DNA of 64,000 bases, taken from assembly GCF_010668395.1 (NCBI RefSeq), contig NZ_WUEY01000024.1, positions 26,162-90,161 of the forward strand. The letters are read 5' to 3'. Origin of the DNA: Martinezella lusitana (GTDB lineage Bacteria > Pseudomonadota > Alphaproteobacteria > Rhizobiales > Rhizobiaceae). Within the stretch, counting starts at the first letter, position 1; each line of letters begins with the position of its first letter. The position numbers were made by a program, and so were the translations under genes. Of the stretch, positions 24,303-33,094 are shown one piece after another. The notes beneath the pieces were generated by a model. The model did not search any database. It saw nothing but the letters and a program-made list of their open reading frames with translations, and was not told the DNA's origin.

Positions 24303-25463
24303 GGTCTCCGCAAGCTTGCGGAAAAAATTCTCGCCTTCACGAAACTGGCTCATGGTGATGTATTCGTCACGCTGGTGGGCCTGCTCGATGCTGCCGGGCC
24401 CGAAGACTACGGTCGGAAGGCCGATTGACTGGAAAATCCCGGCCTCCGTCACGTAGGAGACCGCTTCGACGTGATCAGAGCCGGCGAGCGTGCCGATCAG
24501 GCATTCGGCCGTACTGGACGGCTGTCTTACCAGCGGCGGTATCGAATCGAGCATAGTGAGTGTGACGCTCGCCTCTGGCGCGGTTCGCTTCAGTTCGGGA
24601 ATGATCTCCGTTTCCGCAAAACGCAGCACCCTTTGGGCGACGTACGCATCCTGGCCCGCTTCCAGCGGGCGCATCTCGAGGTGAAATGTGCATTCAGAAG
24701 CAATGACATTGCCTGCAGTCCCGCCTTCTATCCGGCCTACGCAGACCGTGGGGTAGGACACATCGAATAGCTCTCCCAAAGTCGACGGCTTGGCCTGCAG
24801 CTCGCGGCCAATTGCGTCAATTTCGGCGATGATGTGGGCGGCAGCGTGGATGGCATTGGCGCCGAGATGCGGACGGCTGGAGTGGGCAGCCTTTCCGCGG
24901 ACGCGAACGGACCAGTCGACAGCACCCTTGTGGGCGCCTACAAGCCGCATCTCAGTTGGCTCGCCGACGATTACGGCCGCGGGGGTCGGCACGGAGCGGC
25001 GAATATGCTCAACGACCGGTCGGACGCCTTGGCAAGTTGTTTCTTCGTCGTAGGAAAAGGCAAGGTAGAGCGGCTTCGATAGCCTCTTGAGGTTGACCGC
25101 TCCCGCGGTGGCGAGCGCAATCGCCAGGAAGCCTTTCATGTCCACTGCGCCGCGGCCATAGAGGCGCTGATCGGCCTGGCGAAGCCGGAAAGGATCGGAA
25201 GTCCAGACCTGATCGTCGACCGGAACGACATCCATATGACCCGACAAGACGACACCGCCCTCGACGCTCGGTCCGAAAGCGAGCAGCAGCGCTTCCTTGA
25301 CGCCGTCCTGAGAAGGGAAACGTTCGACCCGGCCGCCGCACTCAATCGCAAACATGGCGACATATTCGGCGATATCGAGATTGGAATCGCGCGAGACGGA
25401 TGGAAAGCTGACCAGCCGTTCGAGGATCGAGAGGGTGTTTCGGTCTTGCATCATATCCATCAC
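24294..25463 (-). CDS. M20 metallopeptidase, acetylornithine deacetylase (ArgE)-like
   Basis: Zinc-dependent amidohydrolase of 389 residues that cleaves an N-acyl or related amide. Metal and catalytic motifs are in order: LSGHMDVVPVDDQVW, YGRGAVDMKG, YDEETTCQG (catalytic Glu), IVGEPTEMRLVGAHKG, and a C-terminal VVFGPGSIEQAHQRDEYI with the last metal His. The dimerisation domain lies between. The length and the SHMDVVP layout are ArgE-like. It is the last gene of the minus-strand importer operon, 58 bases after the binding protein, so it may release free arginine or ornithine from an imported N-acylated form. A second M20 gene lies at 31747. Confidence 0.9.
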   Translation of the reverse strand: MMDMMQDRNTLSILERLVSFPSVSRDSNLDIAEYVAMFAIECGGRVERFPSQDGVKEALLLAFGPSVEGGVVLSGHMDVVPVDDQVWTSDPFRLRQADQRLYGRGAVDMKGFLAIALATAGAVNLKRLSKPLYLAFSYDEETTCQGVRPVVEHIRRSVPTPAAVIVGEPTEMRLVGAHKGAVDWSVRVRGKAAHSSRPHLGANAIHAAAHIIAEIDAIGRELQAKPSTLGELFDVSYPTVCVGRIEGGTAGNVIASECTFHLEMRPLEAGQDAYVAQRVLRFAETEIIPELKRTAPEASVTLTMLDSIPPLVRQPSSTAECLIGTLAGSDHVEAVSYVTEAGIFQSIGLPTVVFGPGSIEQAHQRDEYITMSQFREGENFFRKLAETLY

Positions 25464-25521
25464 GCTATGACAGGCGCGTCAGCCAGACCGTCCTTGGACA
25501 AACTGACGCCCGTCTCAGTTG

Positions 25522-26295
25522 TCAATCACCATAGAGGTCGAAAGCAAAGTATTTTGCATTGATCTTGGCATAGGTCCCATCGGCGCGGATATGCTGGATC
25601 GCCGTATTGATCTTTGTCCGCAAGTCATCGCTGTTCTTGCGCAGCGCTATACCCACACCTTCGCCGAGGCAGCCAGGATCTTTCTGTGCCGGACCAAGCA
25701 GTTCGTAGTTGGCGCCATCCGGCCCCTTTAGCAGTTGTTCCTGCGCACCAACGCGATCGGAGAAGACAACATCGACGCGGCCTGCCACCAGATCGTTGAA
25801 GGCTTCGAGCTGGCTCGGATAGACCTTCACGCTACTGCCGGAATAGAACTTTTCAAGGTAGCAAGCCTGGATGGTGCCGCGTTGGACGCCGATCGTCTTG
25901 CCCTTCAGGCTCTCCGGATCGACGCCGAGGCCGGAGCCCTTCCTGGCGCTGAACTGCGAGGGGGTCTGGTAGTATTTCTCGGTGAAGTCGACCTTCTTCT
26001 TGCGGTCTGCGGTGATCGTCATCGATGCGGCGATAAGGTCGAACTTCTTTGCCAGCAGGCCGGGAATGAGTCCGTCCCAGTCTTGCTTCATGAACTCGCA
26101 GGTGACTTTCATGTCAGCGCAGATCGCCTTGGCAATATCGACGTCGAAGCCTGAAAGCGTTCCATCGGGCTCAAGCTGATTGAAGGGCGGATATGCGCCT
26201 TCTGTCGCGATGCGAAGCTTTTCCTCCGCCGACGCGGGGTTGAGTGAGACGGTCGCGGCGAGCACGACCATGAATGTGGCAAGAATTTTTTTCAC
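25522..26295 (-). CDS. Basic amino acid-type ABC substrate-binding protein
   Basis: Periplasmic family 3 binding protein of 257 residues. GTG 26295 is chosen because AGAGGGAT lies just upstream and the product begins with a Sec signal (VKKILATFMVVLAATVSL, cleaved near ASA-EE). The mature chain reads LRIATEGAYPPFNQLEPDG, then FDVDIAKAICADMKVTCEFM, the lysine/arginine/ornithine-binding pattern, and FDLIAASMTITADRKKKVDF. Cys pairs at the expected sites suggest a disulfide. Genes upstream encode the matching two permeases and ATPase, so this is an arginine/ornithine/opine-type importer. Confidence 0.9.
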   Translation of the reverse strand: MKKILATFMVVLAATVSLNPASAEEKLRIATEGAYPPFNQLEPDGTLSGFDVDIAKAICADMKVTCEFMKQDWDGLIPGLLAKKFDLIAASMTITADRKKKVDFTEKYYQTPSQFSARKGSGLGVDPESLKGKTIGVQRGTIQACYLEKFYSGSSVKVYPSQLEAFNDLVAGRVDVVFSDRVGAQEQLLKGPDGANYELLGPAQKDPGCLGEGVGIALRKNSDDLRTKINTAIQHIRADGTYAKINAKYFAFDLYGD

Positions 26296-26376
26296 GTTAT
26301 CCCTCTGAAATGCCGGTTTTCTTGATGGTGGCACTGATTGTGCAGGGAAACTCTATCGGCGGGCGGCTGCTAGGCG

Positions 26377-26418
26377 ATGCTGAATTCTAAAACCAATGTT
26401 TGATGACGAGTTCAGCAT
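26377..26418. repeat. Inverted repeat ATGCTGAA-N26-TTCAGCAT
   Basis: Eight-base perfect arms at 26377-26384 and 26411-26418 in the 131-base gap between the permease and the binding-protein gene. It could be an operator dyad or an mRNA stem. No T run follows on the minus strand. Confidence 0.3.
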
Positions 26419-26426
26419 GAAAGGCT

Positions 26427-27173
26427 CTAGCTTGTCGTACATGGCCGGAGATGATGGTTGAGCCTTGCCTCGAGAAAGGCAAACAGCCGTGCCAAGCCGA
26501 AGGTAAGGCAAACGTAGATCACCGCCGCCGTCAAAAAGCCCTCATAGGCGAGGTAGTACATACCGTTCAGCGTGCGCCCGGCTCCAAGCACGTCGATGAT
26601 GGTGATGGTCGATGCAACGACGGTTGCCTGCAACGCAAAAATCAATTCGTTGGAATAGGTGGGCAGCATGATGCGGAAGGCGCGTGGCAGAAGAATGCGC
26701 CGCAGCCGTGTCAGCGCCCGCATGCCGCAGGCCTTGGCCGCTTCTACCTCTCCCGACGGGACAGCACGAATGCCGGCGCAGATGATCTCTGTCACATAGG
26801 CGGCGGTGTTTATCGAAAAGGCGATGAAAGCACAGCCCCAGGCTTCCCGCAGCATGGGCCAGACAGCGCTGTCGCGCACGAAGTCGAGCTCGCCGGCACC
26901 GTAGTAGAGCATGTATGTCTGGACCAGCAGCGGCGTGCCGCGAAAGACATAGGTGTAGCAGAGAATGATCGGGCTCAGCACTGGAACGCGGTAAGCGCGA
27001 GCGACGCCGAGGGGCAGGGCGACAATGCCGCCGACAGTAGCTGTCACAACGAACAGGATCAGCGTATTGAGGAGGCCGCGGGCAAAGAGCTGCCACTGCG
27101 ACAGGATCAGAACGAAATCGATCGGTGAGCTGTTGCTGCTGAAGTCGGTGATGGTCTGGAGCATGACGTTCAC
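26427..27173 (-). CDS. Basic amino acid-type ABC permease (HisM family)
   Basis: Inner-membrane permease of 248 residues. GTG 27173 overlaps the previous stop (GTGA); ATG 27164 with GAGGTG upstream is equally possible. Features: FARGLLNTLILFVVTATVGG at the first helix, YVFRGTPLLVQTYMLYYG, and the coupling loop EVEAAKACGMRALTRLRRIL followed by PRAFRIMLPTYSNELIFALQ. This matches HisM/OccM/ArtM permeases for arginine, octopine and related ligands. It forms a heterodimer with the HisQ-type protein encoded just before it. Confidence 0.92.
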   Translation of the reverse strand: MNVMLQTITDFSSNSSPIDFVLILSQWQLFARGLLNTLILFVVTATVGGIVALPLGVARAYRVPVLSPIILCYTYVFRGTPLLVQTYMLYYGAGELDFVRDSAVWPMLREAWGCAFIAFSINTAAYVTEIICAGIRAVPSGEVEAAKACGMRALTRLRRILLPRAFRIMLPTYSNELIFALQATVVASTITIIDVLGAGRTLNGMYYLAYEGFLTAAVIYVCLTFGLARLFAFLEARLNHHLRPCTTS

Positions 27174-27868
27174 CTCGCTGCCGGATCAAGGCTGTAGCGG
27201 CGGGTCAGTGCGTGAATGACAAAGCCCAAAATCATGGTGATGACCAAATAGAGGCACATGGCGACGCCCATAAAGACGAACATGTGTCGGGTCGCCCGCC
27301 CTGCCTGAAAGCTGTTGAACACCATGTCCTGCAGACCGATGACTGAAACGAGTGCAGTTGTCTTCATCAGGATCTGCCAGTTGTTGCCGATGCCGGGCAG
27401 CGCATAGCCGAGGAGCTGTGGCCAGATGATGCGGGTAAAGAGGCGCCGGCGCGACAGGCCGAAGGCAAGCCCTGCTTCTATCTGGCCTTTGGGGATTGCC
27501 AGCGCCGCGCCACGAAAAGTCTCGACCATGTAGCCGCCGAAGATGACGGCGATCGTCACGATACCTGCTCCGAAGGCGCTGATTTCGACATAGTCCCATA
27601 GTCCCGTCGCCGCGCCGAGGTTGTTGAGCAGCATCTGTCCGCCGAAGTAGAAAAGCAGCATCAGAACGAGATCGGGGATGCCGCGGATGAGCGTGGTGTA
27701 AACGGTGACTATTCGTCTGGAGAAGTCATTGCCAGCAAGGCTGAGGAAGGCTCCGGCAAGCCCGATCAGGAGCGAGCCTGAAAGAGACAGAATGGCAACG
27801 CTGATCGTGACGAGCGTGCCGCTCAGAATGAGAGGCAGGTAGGGTTCGACGAGATCAAGCATACTCAC
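27170..27868 (-). CDS. Basic amino acid-type ABC permease (HisQ family)
   Basis: Permease of 232 residues, HisQ/OccQ-like. Seen: MLDLVEPYLPLILSGTLVTI at the N-terminus, YTTLIRGIPDLVLMLLFYFG, and the coupling loop GQIEAGLAFGLSRRRLFTRI with IWPQLLGYALPGIGNNWQIL. It overlaps the ATPase gene by four bases (ATGA) and the HisM-type gene by four, so all three are translationally coupled. In the HisQ/HisM pair both subunits are needed for basic amino acid import. Confidence 0.92.
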   Translation of the reverse strand: MSMLDLVEPYLPLILSGTLVTISVAILSLSGSLLIGLAGAFLSLAGNDFSRRIVTVYTTLIRGIPDLVLMLLFYFGGQMLLNNLGAATGLWDYVEISAFGAGIVTIAVIFGGYMVETFRGAALAIPKGQIEAGLAFGLSRRRLFTRIIWPQLLGYALPGIGNNWQILMKTTALVSVIGLQDMVFNSFQAGRATRHMFVFMGVAMCLYLVITMILGFVIHALTRRYSLDPAAR

Positions 27869-28659
27869 GCCCTCGTTCGTGCGAGGAACTTCTGCAGATG
27901 CTCCGAGCGAGGGTTGAGCAGGATATCTTCCGGCTTCCCTTGTTCTTCAAGTAGCCCCTCACGGAGATACATGACTTCGGTCGAGACATCCCGAGCAAAG
28001 GCAATCTCGTGGGTCACGACTAGCATAGTGCGGCCTTCGTCCGCGAGCGCCCGCATGACCTTCAGCACCTCGCCGACAAGCTCGGGATCGAGAGCTGAGG
28101 TCGGTTCGTCGAACAGCAACACATCCGGGTTCATGGCAAGCGCCCGGGCGATGGCGGCGCGCTGTTGCTGCCCGCCGGAGAGATGTGACGGGTAATATGA
28201 ACGCCGTTCATACATGCCGACCTTGGCGAGCGTTGCGTCGGCGCGCTCGATCGCTTCCTTGCGCGGGACGCGGAGCACGGAAATCGGCGCTTCGATGACA
28301 TTTTCCAGAACGGAAAGATGCGGCCAAAGGTTGAAGCTCTGGAACACCATCGCGAGCCTAGATCGCAACCTCGCAAGCTGCTTTCCGTTTGCAGCCTTCA
28401 GCCCGCCGTGGCGATGCGACGTCAGCGCAAGTTCCTCGCCCCGGACGCGGATGGAACCTAACGACGGACGCTCCAGCAGGTTGATGCAACGGAGAAAAGT
28501 GCTTTTTCCGGAGCCGGAAGACCCGATGATCGATATGACGTCATGGTCACGCGCTGTCAGTGATATGCCCTTCAGAACCTCGATATGGCCGAAGCTCTTG
28601 TGAATGCCGTCAATCTTCAAGGCCTCCGCGGCCCCGCCAACCGGATATGTCGTCATCAT
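27865..28659 (-). CDS. Basic amino acid-type ABC ATPase (HisP family)
   Basis: ATPase of about 264 residues. Start ATG 28659 or 28656 follows AGAGGG; the upstream frame to 28920 is not supported. Walker A is GSSGSGKST, the Q-loop is in MVFQSFNLWPHLS, the signature LSGGQQQR, Walker B LLFDEPTSALD, the switch VTHEIAFAR. An insert of about 15 residues between Walker A and the Q-loop (ALTSHRHGGLKAANGKQLAR) is typical of HisP/OccP. It leads the transporter operon, 92 bases after the FAD dehydrogenase gene. Confidence 0.93.
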   Translation of the reverse strand: MMTTYPVGGAAEALKIDGIHKSFGHIEVLKGISLTARDHDVISIIGSSGSGKSTFLRCINLLERPSLGSIRVRGEELALTSHRHGGLKAANGKQLARLRSRLAMVFQSFNLWPHLSVLENVIEAPISVLRVPRKEAIERADATLAKVGMYERRSYYPSHLSGGQQQRAAIARALAMNPDVLLFDEPTSALDPELVGEVLKVMRALADEGRTMLVVTHEIAFARDVSTEVMYLREGLLEEQGKPEDILLNPRSEHLQKFLARTRA

Positions 28660-28751
28660 TCCCTCTATGTTTGTTTTGTTCCGTCTTAGCTGCCGGAGAG
28701 GGGAGGCGGGTTTTCGATGCTTCAAACAACGGTTTGAGCTGGGCGCGCCGC

Positions 28752-30110
28752 TTAGTCTAGACGCGACCGGTACTGGATGTGAGGGTTGAGAATGCCGTTC
28801 GGATCGAAGGTCTTTCGCACCGCGTTCATCACTGCAATCTCTTCTTCCGACCGCGATCGCCAGAGATGCTCCGCCTTCTCTAGGCCTATTCCGTGTTCGG
28901 CGGAGACGGAACTCGGCCAATAGACGGAAAGCGTCTCGTAAACGCAGGCTTCGATGATTTCGTCGGCATGATCAATGCTGTTATCGTGCGCGATCATGAA
29001 GTGGACATTGCCATCCGCAAGGTGGCCGAAATAATAAGAGATCGCTTCAGGCAGTCTTCGGCTTAGTGCGTCCTCTACCCCCGCGACGTAAGTGGAATAA
29101 TCCTGAGGCCGCATGCTGACGTCGAATGACAGTACTGTCGGGTGGCTTGCCTCGATATATTCGGAGCCATCACGGATCGACCAGAACGCCTCCTGCTGCG
29201 CCTGCGAGCTTGCGAGTGCGCTGTCCGGAATGAAATCAATACCTTCCAGTGCACCCAGGACGAGGTCTTCTGCTGAAGGGCCGTTCCCGGCACCTTCGAC
29301 CTGTGCGAGTATGTAGAGCGGATGATGATCTGCCAGCGGCAACGGCGAGCCCCTGAGGGCGAGGGCACCTGCCGTCTTGAAATAACGGTTCCACATAATC
29401 TCCATGGCGAGAAGCGAGACACCGCATTTCAGCTCCAGCACGCTCATCACGGCAAGCGCATCATCGAGGCTGTCGAGAGCAAGCAGAACGCTTGCAGTAT
29501 CGACTGATGGACGGCTGAGTTTCAGAACTGCCTTGGTGATGATGCCCAGCGAGCCCTCGGAGCCGATGAAAAGCTGCTTCAGGTCGTATCCAGTATTGTT
29601 CTTGACGAGACCGCCCAGGTCGGAGAGCACACGACCGTCGGCCAGAACCGCTTCGAGACCGGCGATATTCGCGCGCGTCATCCCAAAGCGCAGCACGGAA
29701 TTGCCGCCGGCATTGGTCGCGATGTTGCCGCCGATCGAACAGCTGCCCCGAGCACCGAAATTGACGCCGTAGCGAAGGTCGTGCCGCTCGGCAAAGCGGT
29801 GAACCTCTTCGAGCTTAATCCCGGCTCCGACGGTCACCTGCCTACGCAATGGGTCGAAATCCAGGACACCGTTCAGGCGTTCGGTCGAGATTCCGACGAC
29901 GTTGCCGAAAAGCTCCGTGCCGCGGACCAGTCCAGTCAGCCCGCCTAGAGTGACCACAGGAATGGAGTGTCGATTTGCGAATGCAAGGCAACCCGAGACT
30001 TCATCAGTCGTGCCGGGCCGGACGACAAGACGTGGTCCATCCGGGCTCGACAGCACATGGGCTGCGCCGACGATTGCCTCAAGCGCCGGTCTGATCTCCT
30101 CGATCGTCAT
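28752..30110 (-). CDS. FAD-dependent 2-hydroxyacid dehydrogenase (GlcD/D-2-hydroxyglutarate type)
   Basis: FAD-linked oxidase of 452 residues with an N-terminal PCMH-type FAD domain (VTLGGLTGLVRGT, VTVGAGIKLEEVHRFAERHD, GARGSCSIGGNIATNAGG, NNTGYDLKQLFIGSEGSLGI) and a C-terminal domain with HLADGNVHF and SAEHGIGLEKAEHL. These are the marks of glycolate oxidase GlcD, D-lactate and D-2-hydroxyglutarate dehydrogenases; the His residues probably bind a divalent metal. It overlaps the thiamine enzyme gene by four bases. In this block it may recycle a D-2-hydroxy acid formed as a side product of 2-keto acid metabolism, which is inference. Confidence 0.9.
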   Translation of the reverse strand: MTIEEIRPALEAIVGAAHVLSSPDGPRLVVRPGTTDEVSGCLAFANRHSIPVVTLGGLTGLVRGTELFGNVVGISTERLNGVLDFDPLRRQVTVGAGIKLEEVHRFAERHDLRYGVNFGARGSCSIGGNIATNAGGNSVLRFGMTRANIAGLEAVLADGRVLSDLGGLVKNNTGYDLKQLFIGSEGSLGIITKAVLKLSRPSVDTASVLLALDSLDDALAVMSVLELKCGVSLLAMEIMWNRYFKTAGALALRGSPLPLADHHPLYILAQVEGAGNGPSAEDLVLGALEGIDFIPDSALASSQAQQEAFWSIRDGSEYIEASHPTVLSFDVSMRPQDYSTYVAGVEDALSRRLPEAISYYFGHLADGNVHFMIAHDNSIDHADEIIEACVYETLSVYWPSSVSAEHGIGLEKAEHLWRSRSEEEIAVMNAVRKTFDPNGILNPHIQYRSRLD

Positions 30111-31750
30111 CTCGCTGCAAGGTCCGCAAAGATTTCTGCATCGCTGTCGATCTGAAGGATGGTTGGCCGGTCTCTAGTAAACGAAGCCTCAAGCTCTTCG
30201 CCGAACTGCGCCATGGTTTCGATCAGCACCGCGCAGCAGCCAAACCCGCGGGCGATTGTCAGGAAATCGGGTGTGTAGAGATCGACCCCGATCGTCGGGA
30301 TGCCGGATGCGATCATCGTGTCGCGAATCTCGCCATAGGCTCTGTTGTTCCAAACGATGATCGGCAAGGGGAGTTGGTTCTCGACGGCCGTGGTCAGCTC
30401 CTCGATCGAGTAGAGAAAGCTGCCGTCGCCAACGATCGCAAGTACCTGGCGATCCGGGCGACCGATCTTGGCGCCGACCGCTGCCGGCATGGCGCTGCCA
30501 AGCGTTCCATAGCCGTTGGGAAAGAGCCAGGTGCCTGGTGTCCCGGACGGATAATAGTGATTTCCCGTGTAGGCAAGCTGGGTGGAATCAGCGCAGATGA
30601 TCGCATCGGGCTTCAAGGTCTCGGCGATCTTGTCGAGCACCAGCTTATGCTTGGGCGATTCGATGGACCAGCCCGCATCTGCAGCGATATCGGATTTCAG
30701 CTTGGCGACTCGATCTTCAGCTGCTTTTGACGACAAGGCTTGCGGACAGGCAGCGAGAATGGCTTCGAGCGCCAGGCCGGCATCGGAGAGAAGTGCGATC
30801 GTCGGAAGGTAGTTCATCGTCAGTTGCTTCGGATCAATGTCGATGCGTATCAGCTTCCCGCCGATTGCATAACTCCTGCAGGTGTAGAGCAGATCGGTCT
30901 CGCCGAGTTCGGTGCCGACGGCAAGAACCACATCTGCCATAGCGATTGCCTGGGCTGTCGCTTCGAAGGGCAGGGCGGAGCCAAGCGACAGCGGGTCGCC
31001 TTCAGGGAGGATTCCCTTGCCGGTATTCGTGGTCACGACAGGAATGCCGAGCCGGCGCGCCAATTGCTGCACCTTGTCGCTGGCAAAGCGCGCGCCACCG
31101 CCGGCAATAATCAGCGGTCGTTTGGCTTCAACCAGCATCTTCGCCACCTCGGCGATGGCCGTCGGCTGCGGACCCGGCCGAAACACGGACGGCTTGCTCC
31201 CTGAGGGTATCGGCGCCGCCGAAGCGAGAAGATCGCGGGGCACTTCGATCAGCGACGGGCGGTGCCGGCCGATATCGATCAGCGACATCGCGCGGTGGAA
31301 GATTTCCTCGATATTCGCTGCATGGAGAAGGGTATGCGAGAAAGCCGCGATTTGCTCTTGTACCGCCGACTGCGATCTCGTCTCATGCAGCGCGCCGCGC
31401 CCGACGCCGATCTCCGCGACGAGATTGTTTGCCGCAATCACCAGCATCGGTATCGAGTCCGCGTAAGCCTCCGCAATCCCCGTCGAAGCGTTGAGTACGC
31501 CCGGGCCGGTGATCAGCATGCAGGCTGCCGGTTTGCCGGTCGCGAAAGCGTAGCCATAGGCCATGAACGCAGCACCCTGCTCATGCCGTGGGGTCACATG
31601 GCGGATCTTGCGATCCGGGAGCGAACGGTAGAAGTCGACCGTATGGACGCCGGGGATGGAGAAGATGGTATCTACCTTATAGGTCTCCATCAGCCGAAGT
31701 ATGGCGTCGGCAACAGTGGTGGTCTTTTCGGTGTCGATCGCAGTGCTCAT
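30107..31750 (-). CDS. Thiamine-diphosphate decarboxylase resembling 2-ketoarginine decarboxylase AruI
   Basis: Thiamine-diphosphate enzyme of 547 residues in the acetolactate synthase/benzoylformate decarboxylase fold. The catalytic Glu57 lies in HVTPRHEQGAAFMAYGYA, and the cofactor motif GDGSFLY...NN is near residue 437. The N-terminal run FSIPGVHTVDFYRSLP and RHVTPRHEQGA recall Pseudomonas AruI, which converts 2-ketoarginine to 4-guanidinobutyraldehyde. Overlaps with both neighbours (ATGA) show tight coupling to the M20 and FAD genes. Together with the AruH-like gene at 21876 and the ureohydrolase at 35630 it outlines an arginine-transaminase route. A different 2-keto acid is possible. Confidence 0.9.
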   Translation of the reverse strand: MSTAIDTEKTTTVADAILRLMETYKVDTIFSIPGVHTVDFYRSLPDRKIRHVTPRHEQGAAFMAYGYAFATGKPAACMLITGPGVLNASTGIAEAYADSIPMLVIAANNLVAEIGVGRGALHETRSQSAVQEQIAAFSHTLLHAANIEEIFHRAMSLIDIGRHRPSLIEVPRDLLASAAPIPSGSKPSVFRPGPQPTAIAEVAKMLVEAKRPLIIAGGGARFASDKVQQLARRLGIPVVTTNTGKGILPEGDPLSLGSALPFEATAQAIAMADVVLAVGTELGETDLLYTCRSYAIGGKLIRIDIDPKQLTMNYLPTIALLSDAGLALEAILAACPQALSSKAAEDRVAKLKSDIAADAGWSIESPKHKLVLDKIAETLKPDAIICADSTQLAYTGNHYYPSGTPGTWLFPNGYGTLGSAMPAAVGAKIGRPDRQVLAIVGDGSFLYSIEELTTAVENQLPLPIIVWNNRAYGEIRDTMIASGIPTIGVDLYTPDFLTIARGFGCCAVLIETMAQFGEELEASFTRDRPTILQIDSDAEIFADLAAR

Positions 31751-32940
31751 TTCACGTCACCACCTTTCGTGACGGCAAGCAGGGCGCGCGCGATCTTCCG
31801 CGTCGCGTTGACGATATCGGCGGTGCCGATATGCTCCTCGGGCGTATGGGCCCATTTTTCGTCACCCGGCCCAAGGCCGATCGTGGGTATGCGGCCTTCG
31901 TTCATGAAGGTTCCGTTAACGCCGAAACGCCAGGCGGCGATCGTCGGGGTGACACCATCGACATCTTCGGCGGCAAGGATCGCCGCCTGGGTGACAGGGC
32001 TATCCTCGGGCGTGTACATCAATGGGTAGTGGTTGATCAGCGCCACGCTCCATTCCGCGTCGTTGGTGTTCGTCGCTCGAAGAATACCCTCGATCTCGCT
32101 CTGGCAGATCGTCGGGCTTTCACCGCGGACGTAACGACGATCGACGCGCATGGTCACGAGGTCGGGCACGACGGCAGTGCCGTTGTCCGGCGACGAATGC
32201 ATGCCGGTAATCGTGACCGTGGCAGGCCCGAGCAGATCATCCTGGCGTAGGCCGCCGGCATAGGACTGCAGTCTATCGATGAAGGCGGTTGAGAGATAGA
32301 TGGCATTGGTGCCGTCCGACGGTTCGGAGGCATGTGAGGTACGGCCGAAAAACTTCACCTCGAACTCCAGCTTGCCGCGATGGCCAAGATAGACTTGGCC
32401 TTTGGTGGACTCGACCGAAATCCCGAAATCGGCTCGCAGGCCGCGTTCGATGACGGACTTTACTCCGTTTGGCGAATCCGTTTCCTCCTCGACATCGGCG
32501 ACCATGATCACATCGCCGCCCGGTTTCAGACCGGCGCGTTTCAGAGCGCCTATGGCATGGACTGCGGCGACGACATTGCATTTCATGTCGCAGGAGCCTC
32601 GACCGAATATCGCCATTCCGCTTTCGCCCCAACGGGAGGAATCGACGAGTTCGCCCGAGAAGGGTTGCTGCATCGCGCCGACAGGTACATGGTCGATATG
32701 GCCGTTGACCATGACCGACGGACCGCTGCCGTCGCCGAACACTGTTCCGATGACATTGCCGTTGGCGTCGATCTCGACTGTGTCGAAATCCTGTGCGCGC
32801 ATCTGGCTGGCGACGAAATGCGCGACCTCTGCCTCGTCGCCGGTCAAACTCTCGATCTGCACGACTTTCTGGCAAGCTGCGATCAAGTCGGGGTGGTTGA
32901 TGGCCTCGTCGATTGCGGCTCCCGCAGTATTCTTCAGCAT
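31747..32940 (-). CDS. M20 metallopeptidase, ArgE/DapE-like
   Basis: Zinc amidohydrolase of 397 residues. ATG 32940 follows GAGGAAGC. Motifs: MVNGHIDHVPVG, FGRGSCDMKCNVVAAV, VADVEEETDSPNGVKS with catalytic Glu, FGISVESTKGQVYLGHRGKL, and GRIPTIGLGPGDEKWAHTPE with the final metal His. It differs from the other M20 gene (24294) in its CDMKCN signature, so the two are not recent duplicates. It heads the operon M20-AruI-like-FAD dehydrogenase; the promoter region carries a 17-base TTGTC-N7-GACAA dyad. Confidence 0.9.
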   Translation of the reverse strand: MLKNTAGAAIDEAINHPDLIAACQKVVQIESLTGDEAEVAHFVASQMRAQDFDTVEIDANGNVIGTVFGDGSGPSVMVNGHIDHVPVGAMQQPFSGELVDSSRWGESGMAIFGRGSCDMKCNVVAAVHAIGALKRAGLKPGGDVIMVADVEEETDSPNGVKSVIERGLRADFGISVESTKGQVYLGHRGKLEFEVKFFGRTSHASEPSDGTNAIYLSTAFIDRLQSYAGGLRQDDLLGPATVTITGMHSSPDNGTAVVPDLVTMRVDRRYVRGESPTICQSEIEGILRATNTNDAEWSVALINHYPLMYTPEDSPVTQAAILAAEDVDGVTPTIAAWRFGVNGTFMNEGRIPTIGLGPGDEKWAHTPEEHIGTADIVNATRKIARALLAVTKGGDVK

Positions 32941-32956
32941 GCAAGCTTCCTCAAAT

Positions 32957-32975
32957 TTGTCTACTGTCGACAATG
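32957..32975. promoter_or_regulatory. Candidate GntR operator TTGTC-N7-GACAA
   Basis: TTGTC (32957-32961) and GACAA (32969-32973) form a dyad 17 bases upstream of the M20 start codon. The 13-mer ACTGTCGACAATG (32963-32975) is repeated exactly at 39268-39280 before the SsuA-type gene. A GntR/FCD gene lies between the two operons. Confidence 0.6.
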
Positions 32976-33069
32976 AAGGCAACGAAATTGTCCGGTTGCC
33001 GGTTTATGGTCCTGTGATCCCAGGCGAAAGCGCTGAGCGCCAAACGGTGGGTTGAGATTTCCCGTATGC

Positions 33070-33094
33070 CCTGAGCCGGAAATCCGGCGTCAGG
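33070..33094 (-). terminator. Terminator-like hairpin after the GntR gene
   Basis: CCTGA-GCCGG-AAAT-CCGGC-G-TCAGG forms a 10-bp stem with one bulged base, starting at the stop codon of the minus-strand GntR gene. No T run follows, so termination may be Rho-assisted or partial. Confidence 0.45.

Noticed and set aside
28660..28920. N-terminal extension of the HisP-type ATPase frame
   Set aside because: Sequence before ATG 28659 is Arg/Ser-rich and unlike any HisP protein; AGAGGG stands right before the inner start.
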